From contig JAZBPA010000279.1 of assembly GCA_036351435.1 (NCBI GenBank), positions 1 through 17,182 on the forward strand: a stretch of 17,182 nucleotides of DNA. Direction: 5' to 3'. Position numbers and translations under genes: made by a program. A model generated the notes under the pieces. That model worked only from the letters and a program-made list of their open reading frames with translations. It made no database searches and had not been told where the DNA came from. Source of the stretch: JAAUQA01 sp036351435. Its GTDB lineage: Bacteria > Pseudomonadota > Gammaproteobacteria > Competibacterales > Competibacteraceae. Position 1 is the first letter of the stretch. The number at the start of each line of letters is the position of its first letter. This document shows, in pieces, positions 1 through 5,785 of this stretch.

Positions 1-162
1 ACGCACAAGGCAAAGGCGCAATGGTGAGGCGAATATAGGCAGCGCGTATTGCACCAAATAACATGTTCGTATTCAGCGTAATTGGCAATGTGTTCTACAC
101 CTGCTCTATTATCATCAACTTGGAAGCGTAATACCCTGACTTGATGCGTAAGGAGGACCATT
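1..162. other. Left-edge stretch without a firm gene
   Basis: I see no supported gene here. A minus-strand frame is open from an ATG at 64 to the window edge (21 codons), but it has no Shine-Dalgarno sequence and cannot be judged from so little. On the plus strand, TTGGCA (82-87) and TATTAT (107-112) resemble -35 and -10 boxes. They are 19 bp apart, slightly too far, and would drive the small ORF that starts at 163. The promoter reading is weak. Confidence 0.3.
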
Positions 163-249
163 GTGGCTGCAATATCCATCGAAACCGAAGTTGCCCCCAA
201 TCACCGCTTGGAACTGAAACTTCCCAATGATTTTCCTGTTGCTTTATGA
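163..249 (+). CDS. 28-aa small ORF, possibly a truncated antitoxin-like gene
   Basis: A GTG start is preceded by a near-perfect Shine-Dalgarno sequence, AAGGAGG at 150-156, with a spacing of six bases. The reading frame runs 28 codons to TGA. The peptide begins MAAISIETEVAPNHRL and ends in KLPNDFPVAL. This beta-strand-then-LP pattern resembles the N-terminus of small (about 60-80 aa) antitoxin-like proteins that often precede PIN toxins, in which the LP segment is followed by a Gly-Pro turn and a hydrophobic strand. Those parts are missing, and no toxin gene follows. It is either the remnant of a decayed antitoxin gene or a genuine short peptide. The family link is an inference from pattern only. 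The ribosome binding site is seen directly. Confidence 0.4.
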   Translation: MAAISIETEVAPNHRLELKLPNDFPVAL

Positions 250-305
250 AATAAATGTGCAGATCCGGCGACACCCTAAGGATGCTCGAGTGTGATCTAA
301 GCTTG

Positions 306-668
306 CTACTGTTGCGAAATCCACGCTTGAAACAAACCAACCCGGTTGCCGTCAGGATCGGCGATCTGCGCATACCAACCGTAATTCGGAATCTCGCTGC
401 GACCTGTAACGACGCAACCGCCCAGTTGCTCGGCACGTTGCAAATACCGCTCAATATCATCCACTGTGACATAACCGAATGTGGCCTCACACGGTTTTAT
501 CGCAGCGACTTCCATTAACCCCACGCGCGGCCCAGACTCAGGCGTATACAGCCGATAGTGCTCGCTGAACACTTCGAATTGCCAGCCGAATAAGCCGTTC
601 AGAAATGCGACGCTGCGGTTCAGGTCGATGACAAACCATTCGATGTGAGAAATTGTTGGAACAGTCAT
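306..668 (-). CDS. VOC (glyoxalase/bleomycin-resistance fold) protein
   Basis: This 120-aa protein starts MTVPTISHIEWFVID and has the single-module pattern of the vicinal oxygen chelate superfamily: an N-terminal HIEW strand, a helix (LNRSVAFLNGLFGW), and a C-terminal YAQIADPDGNRVGLFQ strand, the usual VOC ending. Such proteins bind a metal or a small ligand; the substrate cannot be read here. I prefer the ATG at 668 because the longer frame from 716 would overlap the upstream gene, and homologues usually start just before HIEW. Its ribosome binding site is weak. It lies 28 bp downstream of the FAH-family gene on the same strand, so the two probably form an operon. E. coli gloA lies near rnt, but this protein is not obviously glyoxalase I. 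Family is fairly sure; function is unknown. Confidence 0.8.
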   Translation of the reverse strand: MTVPTISHIEWFVIDLNRSVAFLNGLFGWQFEVFSEHYRLYTPESGPRVGLMEVAAIKPCEATFGYVTVDDIERYLQRAEQLGGCVVTGRSEIPNYGWYAQIADPDGNRVGLFQAWISQQ

Positions 669-696
669 CAATTTTCCCGTGTTGCGAAAATCCGCA

Positions 697-1365
697 TCAA
701 GCACTTGTTTCAGCAATATGGGCTTGGAACTTGTTATCTCCCAGACTCATTTCCAAACGATCACCGGCGTTGAGTTCTCCGACTCCGGCAGGAGTGCCGG
801 TCAATACCACATCGCCGGGCAACAGGGTGAAGCTTTCCGAAATATGGGCGAGTAGCTCGAAAATACCGAGCATCATTTGTCCAGTATTGCCTTGTTGCCG
901 GATTGAGCCGTTCACTTGTAGTGTCAATTCTATATTCTGAGGGTCCGGCACTTGTTCGGGGGAAATGAAACCAGAGATAGGACAAGCGCTGTCGAAAGCT
1001 TTTGCCCGCTCCCAAGGCAAGCCCTTACTTTTCAGCTCGTCCTGCAAATCGCGTAGGGTCAAATCTAAAGCCAACGCATAGCCCACAATTGCTGAAGGTG
1101 CTGTATGCGCATCAGCCCATTGCAACCGTTCACCAATCAACACGGCTAATTCCAATTCGTGATGACAACGGCCCTGACCGGTCGGCAGTTGCAGTGGAGC
1201 ATCCAGACTCACCAAAGCTGTAGCGGGTTTCATAAATAATACTGGCGTTTCAGGCACCGCATTGCGCAATTCTTGGATATGGTCTAGGTAATTGCGCCCC
1301 ACGCAGACGACTTTGCCCACCGGCAAAGCAATATCTTGATTATCCAGATCTCGGTGTCGATACAT
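697..1365 (-). CDS. Fumarylacetoacetate hydrolase family protein (YcgM/FAHD1-like)
   Basis: The 222-aa product matches the compact single-domain FAH proteins such as E. coli YcgM (about 219 aa). Visible features are VGRNYLDHI near residues 22-30, the metal-binding HELEL with Glu70 and Glu72, Asp101 in DLTLRD, WERAKAFD near 118-125, and the conserved GDVVLTGTPAGVG at 184-196. Known members cleave acylpyruvates or decarboxylate oxaloacetate with Mg or Mn; which reaction applies here is not decidable. The start at 1365 gives the family length; an upstream ATG eight codons earlier is less likely. It is the first gene of a probable two-gene operon with the VOC protein and lies downstream of the sodB terminator, so it should have its own promoter in the intergenic stretch that also carries alternative hairpins. 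Confidence 0.88.
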   Translation of the reverse strand: MYRHRDLDNQDIALPVGKVVCVGRNYLDHIQELRNAVPETPVLFMKPATALVSLDAPLQLPTGQGRCHHELELAVLIGERLQWADAHTAPSAIVGYALALDLTLRDLQDELKSKGLPWERAKAFDSACPISGFISPEQVPDPQNIELTLQVNGSIRQQGNTGQMMLGIFELLAHISESFTLLPGDVVLTGTPAGVGELNAGDRLEMSLGDNKFQAHIAETSA

Positions 1366-1422
1366 GGTGTGGCACCCAAACTTGCGCAAAACAGGGCTTT
1401 CGTAGCTCGTGCAAAGAGGTGT

Positions 1423-1498
1423 CGACGGCTTGGATGGCCGTCGTCAAGCCTACAAGGAAGTATTTACGGCGTCCTCTGGGACGAGCTGCGTAAGTCCC
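1423..1498. repeat. Cluster of inverted repeats, possible dispersed intergenic element or leader
   Basis: Between sodB and the FAH gene there is a perfect 7-bp stem CGACGGC (1423-1429) / GCCGTCG (1437-1443), loop TTGGATG. A 5-bp stem CGTCC (1470-1474) / GGACG (1479-1483) follows. A competing stem is GGGAC (1478-1482) / GTCCC (1494-1498). The last two share bases and cannot form together. The arrangement resembles the palindromic intergenic repeats of many gammaproteobacteria, but I see no second copy in this window. It lies upstream of the FAH gene, so a regulatory leader is also possible. Confidence 0.45.
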
Positions 1499-1529
1499 GC
1501 CTAAACAACGCATTGCTAATGCTGAAATA

Positions 1530-1556
1530 AAAACGGGCTCTTGCTGAGCCCGTTTT
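1530..1556 (-). terminator. Rho-independent terminator of sodB
   Basis: A perfect 11-bp stem, AAAACGGGCTC (1530-1540) and GAGCCCGTTTT (1546-1556), encloses a 5-nt loop. Read on the minus strand it lies 21 bp after the sodB stop and is followed by TTTTTATTT, as an intrinsic terminator requires. The plus-strand tail is less U-rich. Confidence 0.9.
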
Positions 1557-1577
1557 CCAAGCTATGGCAAATCGCCG

Positions 1578-2159
1578 TCAGACCGCAAATTGCTGCGAGG
1601 CGAACTCCCAATTGACTAGATTCCAGAACGCTTCGACATACTTGGGACGAGCGTTACGGTAGTCGACGTAATAGGCATGTTCCCAGACATCGCAGGTCAA
1701 CACGGCTTGTTGACCGGAAGTCGCCGGGGTGCCGGCGTTGCTGGTGCTCACCAGATCCAACGAGCCATCGGCATTCTTGACCAGCCAAGCCCAACCAGAA
1801 CCAAAGGTGGTCACGGCACACTTGGAGAATTCTTCTTTGAATGCAGCGAAGGAGCCGAACTTTTTGTTGATTGCATCGGCCAGCTCACCACTGGGTTCGC
1901 CACCGCCGTTCGGGCTCAGGCAATGCCAATAGAAAGTGTGATTCCACACCTGTGCGGCATTGTTAAACAGACCTCCCGAAGATTTCTTGATGATGTCCTG
2001 CAAAGACATCTCTTCAAATTCGGTTCCTTTGATCAAGTTGTTTAGATTGGTGACATAGGTCTGGTGGTGCTTGCCGTAGTGATATTCTAAAGTTTCTTCA
2101 GAAATGTGAGGCGCCAGGGCGTTCTTGGCATAGGGCAAAGCAGGTAATTCGTGAACCAT
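1578..2159 (-). CDS. sodB: Iron superoxide dismutase
   Basis: This 193-aa cytoplasmic enzyme disproportionates superoxide to oxygen and hydrogen peroxide. All four metal ligands sit at the E. coli SodB positions: His27, His74, Asp157 and His161 (in DVWEHAYYVDY). Gln70 in the AAQVWNHTFYW motif is the residue typical of iron, not manganese, enzymes. Length equals that of E. coli SodB. The start is supported by GGAG seven bases upstream of the ATG. It is transcribed alone: a strong terminator follows at 1530-1556, and the leader carries a conspicuous inverted repeat (2184-2227). In E. coli, sodB lies near grxD and rnt, and the same genes lie within 4 kb here. No classical Fur box is visible. Confidence 0.97.
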   Translation of the reverse strand: MVHELPALPYAKNALAPHISEETLEYHYGKHHQTYVTNLNNLIKGTEFEEMSLQDIIKKSSGGLFNNAAQVWNHTFYWHCLSPNGGGEPSGELADAINKKFGSFAAFKEEFSKCAVTTFGSGWAWLVKNADGSLDLVSTSNAGTPATSGQQAVLTCDVWEHAYYVDYRNARPKYVEAFWNLVNWEFASQQFAV

Positions 2160-2183
2160 CAGTATTCTCCGTATTGTGGAAAG

Positions 2184-2227
2184 GCTTGGTTAGGGCATCG
2201 AATACCCTGCAGAGCTAATAACCAAGC
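2184..2227 (-). promoter_or_regulatory. Structured inverted repeat in the sodB leader
   Basis: A perfect 9-bp inverted repeat, GCTTGGTTA (2184-2192) and TAACCAAGC (2219-2227), surrounds an inner AGGG (2192-2195) / CCCT (2205-2208) pair. It begins 24 bp upstream of the sodB ATG. It could fold in the sodB 5' untranslated RNA as a bulged hairpin, or act as a DNA operator. No known riboswitch or Fur site is recognised. Confidence 0.5.
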
Positions 2228-2370
2228 GGCGAGGTCGGAATAGTTTAATGAACACTATTCTACCATTGCAACGTTTTCAAGGCACCGTCCAGGTTGCAGC
2301 GTCTGTGTTATCCTGGCGCGCAAACTCAATAATCGGAATAAATTTCCGCTTAAATTTCGGAGTCGAGGTT

Positions 2371-2709
2371 ATGAAGAAAGGTTGCTTTTTCCTCTTGCTA
2401 ATCAGTTTATTGGGAGGCTGCGCAGGATTGCCGGGTGGCGGCGATGCCAGTGACTCTACGGCAACGACCGCAAGCTCCGGGCAGTCGTCTCGCGCCGCAC
2501 CAAACGATTCGGCAATCACTGCAGCAATCAAGTCCGCCATGCAGCAAGACGATTTGCTATCCGGCACTAACGTTAACGTAGTGTCTGAACAAGGTATCGT
2601 GACCTTAAGTGGTCAACTGTCTAGCGCCCGCGCCGCCAACCGAGCGTTTTCCGTAGCTCGAAACGTTGAGGGTGTGCGTCGCGTTTATTCCAATCTGACT
2701 TGGCCCTAG
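2371..2709 (+). CDS. Small BON-domain lipoprotein
   Basis: The 112-aa product starts MKKGCFFLLLISLLGGCAG: a two-lysine n-region, a hydrophobic core and a lipobox LGGC with the lipidated cysteine at residue 17. A Gly/Ser/Thr-rich linker (about 18-48) leads to one BON domain (about 49-112) with the pattern DSAITAAIKSAM, VNVVSEQGIVTLSGQL and a final VEGVRRVYSNL. BON domains are found in periplasmic or outer-membrane proteins such as OsmY and are thought to bind membranes or envelope components. The ATG at 2371 is chosen because it gives a complete lipoprotein signal; GAGG lies just upstream. An upstream ATG at 2248 in the same frame would bury the signal peptide. It lies 44 bp before the amidotransferase gene on the same strand, so they may be co-transcribed. 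Confidence 0.85.
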   Translation: MKKGCFFLLLISLLGGCAGLPGGGDASDSTATTASSGQSSRAAPNDSAITAAIKSAMQQDDLLSGTNVNVVSEQGIVTLSGQLSSARAANRAFSVARNVEGVRRVYSNLTWP

Positions 2710-2753
2710 TGCAGCCCAACCAACAACTTATTCTCGAGAACCGGTAACCGACT

Positions 2754-4541
2754 GTGTGCGGAATCTGTGGCGAACTGCGGCTTGATGGCCATGAACCTGA
2801 CCTAGCCCTACTCAGCCGCATGCTGGGTCGGCTGGCTCGGCGCGGTCCCGATCATGAAGGGAGTTTTTCCGACGGCCCTGTCGTGTTGGGGCAGCGTCGG
2901 TTGGCGATCATCGATTTGAGCGACCGTTCCAATCAACCGATGGTCGATCGCGAATTAGGGCTAACCCTGGTCTTTAATGGCGCGATCTACAATTATCGAG
3001 AATTGCGCCAAGATCTCCAGAAACTCGGTTATCACTTTTTCTCCGATGGTGATACCGAGGTCATTCTCAAAGCCTATGCGGAATGGGGCGAGCGCTGCGT
3101 CGAGAAACTCATCGGCATGTTTGCTTTTGCCGTATGGGATATTCGCAAACAGACGCTGTTTCTGGCACGCGATCGATTAGGCATTAAGCCGCTGTACTAC
3201 AGCCGTTGCGGCGGCAATTGTTTTCGTTTTGCTTCTAATACCCAGGCGCTGTTGGAAGCCTGTGATGCCAATACCGACATCGACCCGGTCGGTTTGCACC
3301 ACCAATTGACCTTACATGCAGTGATCCCTGCGCCGCGCACGATTTTACAGGGTATTCGCAAGCTGCCACCGGCGTCCACCTTGACGATCGATATTCATGG
3401 CGGCGAGCAAACCCGCGTCTACTGGCATCCCCGTGCAACCCGCTCACCGGATTTGCGCAGCGAACAGGACTGGTTGGATGCCGTTCATGATGCCTTACAA
3501 CGGGCGGTTAAGCGGCGTTTAGACATCGCTGATGTTCCAGTAGGGGTGCTGTTGTCCGGTGGATTGGACTCCAGCCTGCTGGTTGCTTTGCTGGCCGAAG
3601 CGGGCGCACAAGATTTATTAACCTTCTCGGTGGGCTTTGAAGATCAACCGGAAGAGAAAGGCAGCGAATTCGAGTTTTCGGATTTGGTGGTCGAACGCTA
3701 CGCCACCAAGCACCATAAATATTTAATTCCCAATGGTGAAGCGCTCAATCGATTGCCTGAAGCGATTACCTGCATGGCCGAGCCGATGGTGGGACAAGAC
3801 GCCGTAGCGTTTTTCCTGTTGGCGGAGCAAGTATCCCAAACGGTTAAAGTAGTGCAGAGTGGCCAGGGTGCCGATGAAGCTTTTGGCGGTTATTTTTGGT
3901 ATCCGCTGATGGAGGCCGAATCGGGCAGTGACTTGGAACGTTTCCGACGCCATTACTTCGATCGGGATCACGAAGATTATTTACAGACTGTCGCACCGGC
4001 CTATCATGGTCCAGACTATACGGCCTCTGTGGTCGCCGAACAGTTGTCTTTACCCGATGCCGATGAGTTCTTGGATCGGGTATTACGCTTCGACGTCACC
4101 ACCTTGATTGTCGACGATCCGGTCAAACGGGTGGATAACATGACTATGGCCTGGGGTTTAGAAGCTCGGGTGCCGTTTCTCGACCATGAAGTGGTGGAAC
4201 TCGCTTTGCGGATGCCGCCGGCATTGAAAATCCGCGATGGTGGCAAAACCATCTTGAAACAGATCGCCCGAGGCCGGTTGCCGGATGCGATTATTGATCG
4301 TCCCAAGGGTTATTTTCCAATGCCGGCACTGAAATTTGTCCGAGGCGAATTTCTCTCATTCATGGCTGACATTCTTAATTCTCGTGCCTGTCGAGAACGG
4401 GGCCTGTTACAGCGCAGCCATGTGGAGCACCTGCTGGCTGATCCCGAAGCCCATTTCACCCGCCTGCAGGGTAGCAAACTTTGGCATTTGGCCTTATTAG
4501 AATCCTGGCTACAGCTCAATGTCGATGCCGCCCGAAATTAA
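2754..4541 (+). CDS. asnO: N-acetylglutaminylglutamine amidotransferase (asparagine-synthase family)
   Basis: This 595-aa protein has the asparagine synthetase B layout: an N-terminal class II glutaminase with Cys2 as nucleophile (MCGICGELR), RRGPDHEG, and FNGAIYNY; then the ATP-pyrophosphatase domain with SGGLDSS at 268-274. Several segments match the subfamily that makes the osmoprotectant N-acetylglutaminylglutamine amide rather than asparagine: DRELGLTLVFNG, VVQSGQGADEAFGGY, VDDPVKRVDNMTMAWGLEAR and IDRPKGYFPMP. In Sinorhizobium and Pseudomonas this gene (asnO) adjoins ngg, which makes the dipeptide, and often a peptidase gene. Neither is present within this window. The start is GTG, fixed because Cys must be residue 2; no clear Shine-Dalgarno sequence precedes it. 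Subfamily assignment is from remembered motifs. A plain asparagine synthetase is the main alternative. Confidence 0.85.
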   Translation: MCGICGELRLDGHEPDLALLSRMLGRLARRGPDHEGSFSDGPVVLGQRRLAIIDLSDRSNQPMVDRELGLTLVFNGAIYNYRELRQDLQKLGYHFFSDGDTEVILKAYAEWGERCVEKLIGMFAFAVWDIRKQTLFLARDRLGIKPLYYSRCGGNCFRFASNTQALLEACDANTDIDPVGLHHQLTLHAVIPAPRTILQGIRKLPPASTLTIDIHGGEQTRVYWHPRATRSPDLRSEQDWLDAVHDALQRAVKRRLDIADVPVGVLLSGGLDSSLLVALLAEAGAQDLLTFSVGFEDQPEEKGSEFEFSDLVVERYATKHHKYLIPNGEALNRLPEAITCMAEPMVGQDAVAFFLLAEQVSQTVKVVQSGQGADEAFGGYFWYPLMEAESGSDLERFRRHYFDRDHEDYLQTVAPAYHGPDYTASVVAEQLSLPDADEFLDRVLRFDVTTLIVDDPVKRVDNMTMAWGLEARVPFLDHEVVELALRMPPALKIRDGGKTILKQIARGRLPDAIIDRPKGYFPMPALKFVRGEFLSFMADILNSRACRERGLLQRSHVEHLLADPEAHFTRLQGSKLWHLALLESWLQLNVDAARN

Positions 4542-4659
4542 ACCCTAATAAAGAACCGGTTTTTTAAACTGGGTCTAAACAGTACACTGGGTTCATTAAT
4601 TTCGCATATAGAACCTAACTCTTTTACCCTCTGACAGCCGACACAACGAGGTGTTGAAT

Positions 4660-5001
4660 ATGGACGATGTCCTTGAAGTCATCCGCCAACAGGTCGAATC
4701 CAATGCCGTAGTGATTTACATGAAAGGTACGCCTCAGTTCCCGATGTGTGGGTTTTCCAGCCGCGCTGCACAGGCTCTGGGCGCTACAGAATTACCGTTC
4801 GCTTATGTGAATGTGCTGGATGATCCGGCAATCTTCCAGAATTTGCCCCGTTATGCCGATTGGCCGACATTCCCGCAAATCTATATCGGCGGGGAATTGG
4901 TCGGTGGCTGCGATATCACGCTGGAGTTGTATCAAAGCGGTGAATTGAAGACACTGATGGAAGCAGCGGTCAGCAAACACAGCGAGCAAACCGCTCAATA
5001 A
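4660..5001 (+). CDS. grxD: Monothiol glutaredoxin, Grx4 type
   Basis: The 113-aa product carries the CGFS active site with Cys30, the same position as in E. coli GrxD. It also has the YMKGTPQFPMCGFS segment, WPTFPQIYIGGELVGGCDI for glutathione binding, and a C-terminal helix. CGFS glutaredoxins bind and transfer [2Fe-2S] clusters as glutathione-bridged dimers, often with BolA. The start at 4660 is preferred over an in-frame GTG at 4651 because GAGGTG (4648-4653) is a good Shine-Dalgarno sequence six bases before it. The 118-bp upstream region holds a 7-bp direct repeat, ACTGGGT at 4568-4574 and 4586-4592. Downstream, two hairpins separate it from the convergent rnt. Confidence 0.96.
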   Translation: MDDVLEVIRQQVESNAVVIYMKGTPQFPMCGFSSRAAQALGATELPFAYVNVLDDPAIFQNLPRYADWPTFPQIYIGGELVGGCDITLELYQSGELKTLMEAAVSKHSEQTAQ

Positions 5002-5016
5002 CACCCGCTTGAATAG

Positions 5017-5032
5017 GTCCGCGTAAGCGGAC
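5017..5032. other. Perfect hairpin downstream of grxD
   Basis: GTCCGC (5017-5022) and GCGGAC (5027-5032) form a perfect 6-bp stem with a GTAA tetraloop of the stable GNRA type. It lies 15 bp after the grxD stop. There is no T-run, so it may protect the mRNA 3' end rather than terminate transcription. Confidence 0.5.
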
Positions 5033-5063
5033 GTCCCTGATCGATTACCCGAAATCTTCATAC

Positions 5064-5098
5064 GGCAGGTTTACTCTATCCATAAGAGTAAGCCTGCC
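5064..5098. terminator. Hairpin between convergent grxD and rnt
   Basis: Arms GGCAGGTTTACTCT (5064-5077) and AGAGTAAGCCTGCC (5085-5098) pair over 14 bp with one G-T wobble and a 7-nt loop. The position between convergent genes, 8 bp after the rnt stop on the minus strand, suggests a shared transcription end. It lacks a clear T-run on either side, so it may act by RNA stability or with Rho. Confidence 0.55.
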
Positions 5099-5105
5099 TG
5101 TATCA

Positions 5106-5735
5106 TTACGGGATCCAGTTGCCCAATTCCTTCCAACGGTTGACGATGTGGCAGAATAGATTGGCTGTGCACTCCGCATCATAGATGGCGGAATGCGCTT
5201 CCCTTTCGTTCCACGGGATACCGGCAGCCTCCAATCCACGGGCCAAAACGGTTTGACCGAAAGCCAAGGCGGTTAGAGTAACGGTATCGAAACTGCTGAA
5301 CGGATGAAAAGGATTACGCTTAATCGTGTTGCGAGTCACTGCAGCATTCACGAAGGACAGATCGAAAGACGCATTGTGCCCGACCAGGATCGCTCGACTA
5401 CAACCCGTGTCTTTAACGGCCTGACGCACCGTTTTGAAAACCGTACGCAAAGCTTCATCCTCGGGTACGGCGAAGCGGAAAGGATGATGGGGATCGATCT
5501 TATTGACCGCCATGGAAGCCGGTTCAAGCTTGGCATCGGGAAACGGTTGCACATGACAGCCGACCGTGCGGGTAGGATATAAATAGCCTTTATGATCCAT
5601 GCCGATGAGCACGGCGGCGATTTCCAGCAGGGCGTCAGTTTGTGGATTGACTCCACCGGTTTCGACATCGACTACGACGGGCAGGAAGCCCCGAAAACGG
5701 GTGGCTAAGGGAGATTTAGGAGCAGGTTCATGCAT
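5106..5735 (-). CDS. rnt: Ribonuclease T
   Basis: This 209-aa exoribonuclease trims the 3' ends of tRNA, 5S and 23S rRNA and also acts on single-stranded DNA, working as a homodimer. It has the DEDDh nuclease motifs at the E. coli RNase T positions: Asp23 and Glu25 in DVETGG, Asp125 in HNASFD, and His181 and Asp186 in HSAIYDAE. Length is close to the E. coli protein (215 aa). It starts at ATG 5735 and is divergent from typA with only 50 bp between them, so their promoters must overlap or abut. It converges on grxD. In E. coli, rnt and grxD are also close neighbours, separated by lhr, which is missing here. Confidence 0.96.
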   Translation of the reverse strand: MHEPAPKSPLATRFRGFLPVVVDVETGGVNPQTDALLEIAAVLIGMDHKGYLYPTRTVGCHVQPFPDAKLEPASMAVNKIDPHHPFRFAVPEDEALRTVFKTVRQAVKDTGCSRAILVGHNASFDLSFVNAAVTRNTIKRNPFHPFSSFDTVTLTALAFGQTVLARGLEAAGIPWNEREAHSAIYDAECTANLFCHIVNRWKELGNWIP

Positions 5736-5785
5736 GGTTATACAGCATACCTGAATTTCGTTTTGAATTGACTGTTATTAACATT

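Noticed and set aside
1..64. Minus-strand frame from ATG at 64 running off the left edge
   Set aside because: Only 21 codons are visible, there is no Shine-Dalgarno sequence, and no family can be recognised with confidence.
163..305. A complete toxin-antitoxin locus at the left edge
   Set aside because: The antitoxin-like ORF stops after 28 codons and no toxin ORF follows; the next gene is the oppositely oriented VOC protein.
4554..4574. ACCGGTTT...AAACTGGGT as a terminator of the amidotransferase gene
   Set aside because: Pairing is interrupted by mismatches and the T-run lies in the loop rather than after the stem, so it is not a normal intrinsic terminator.
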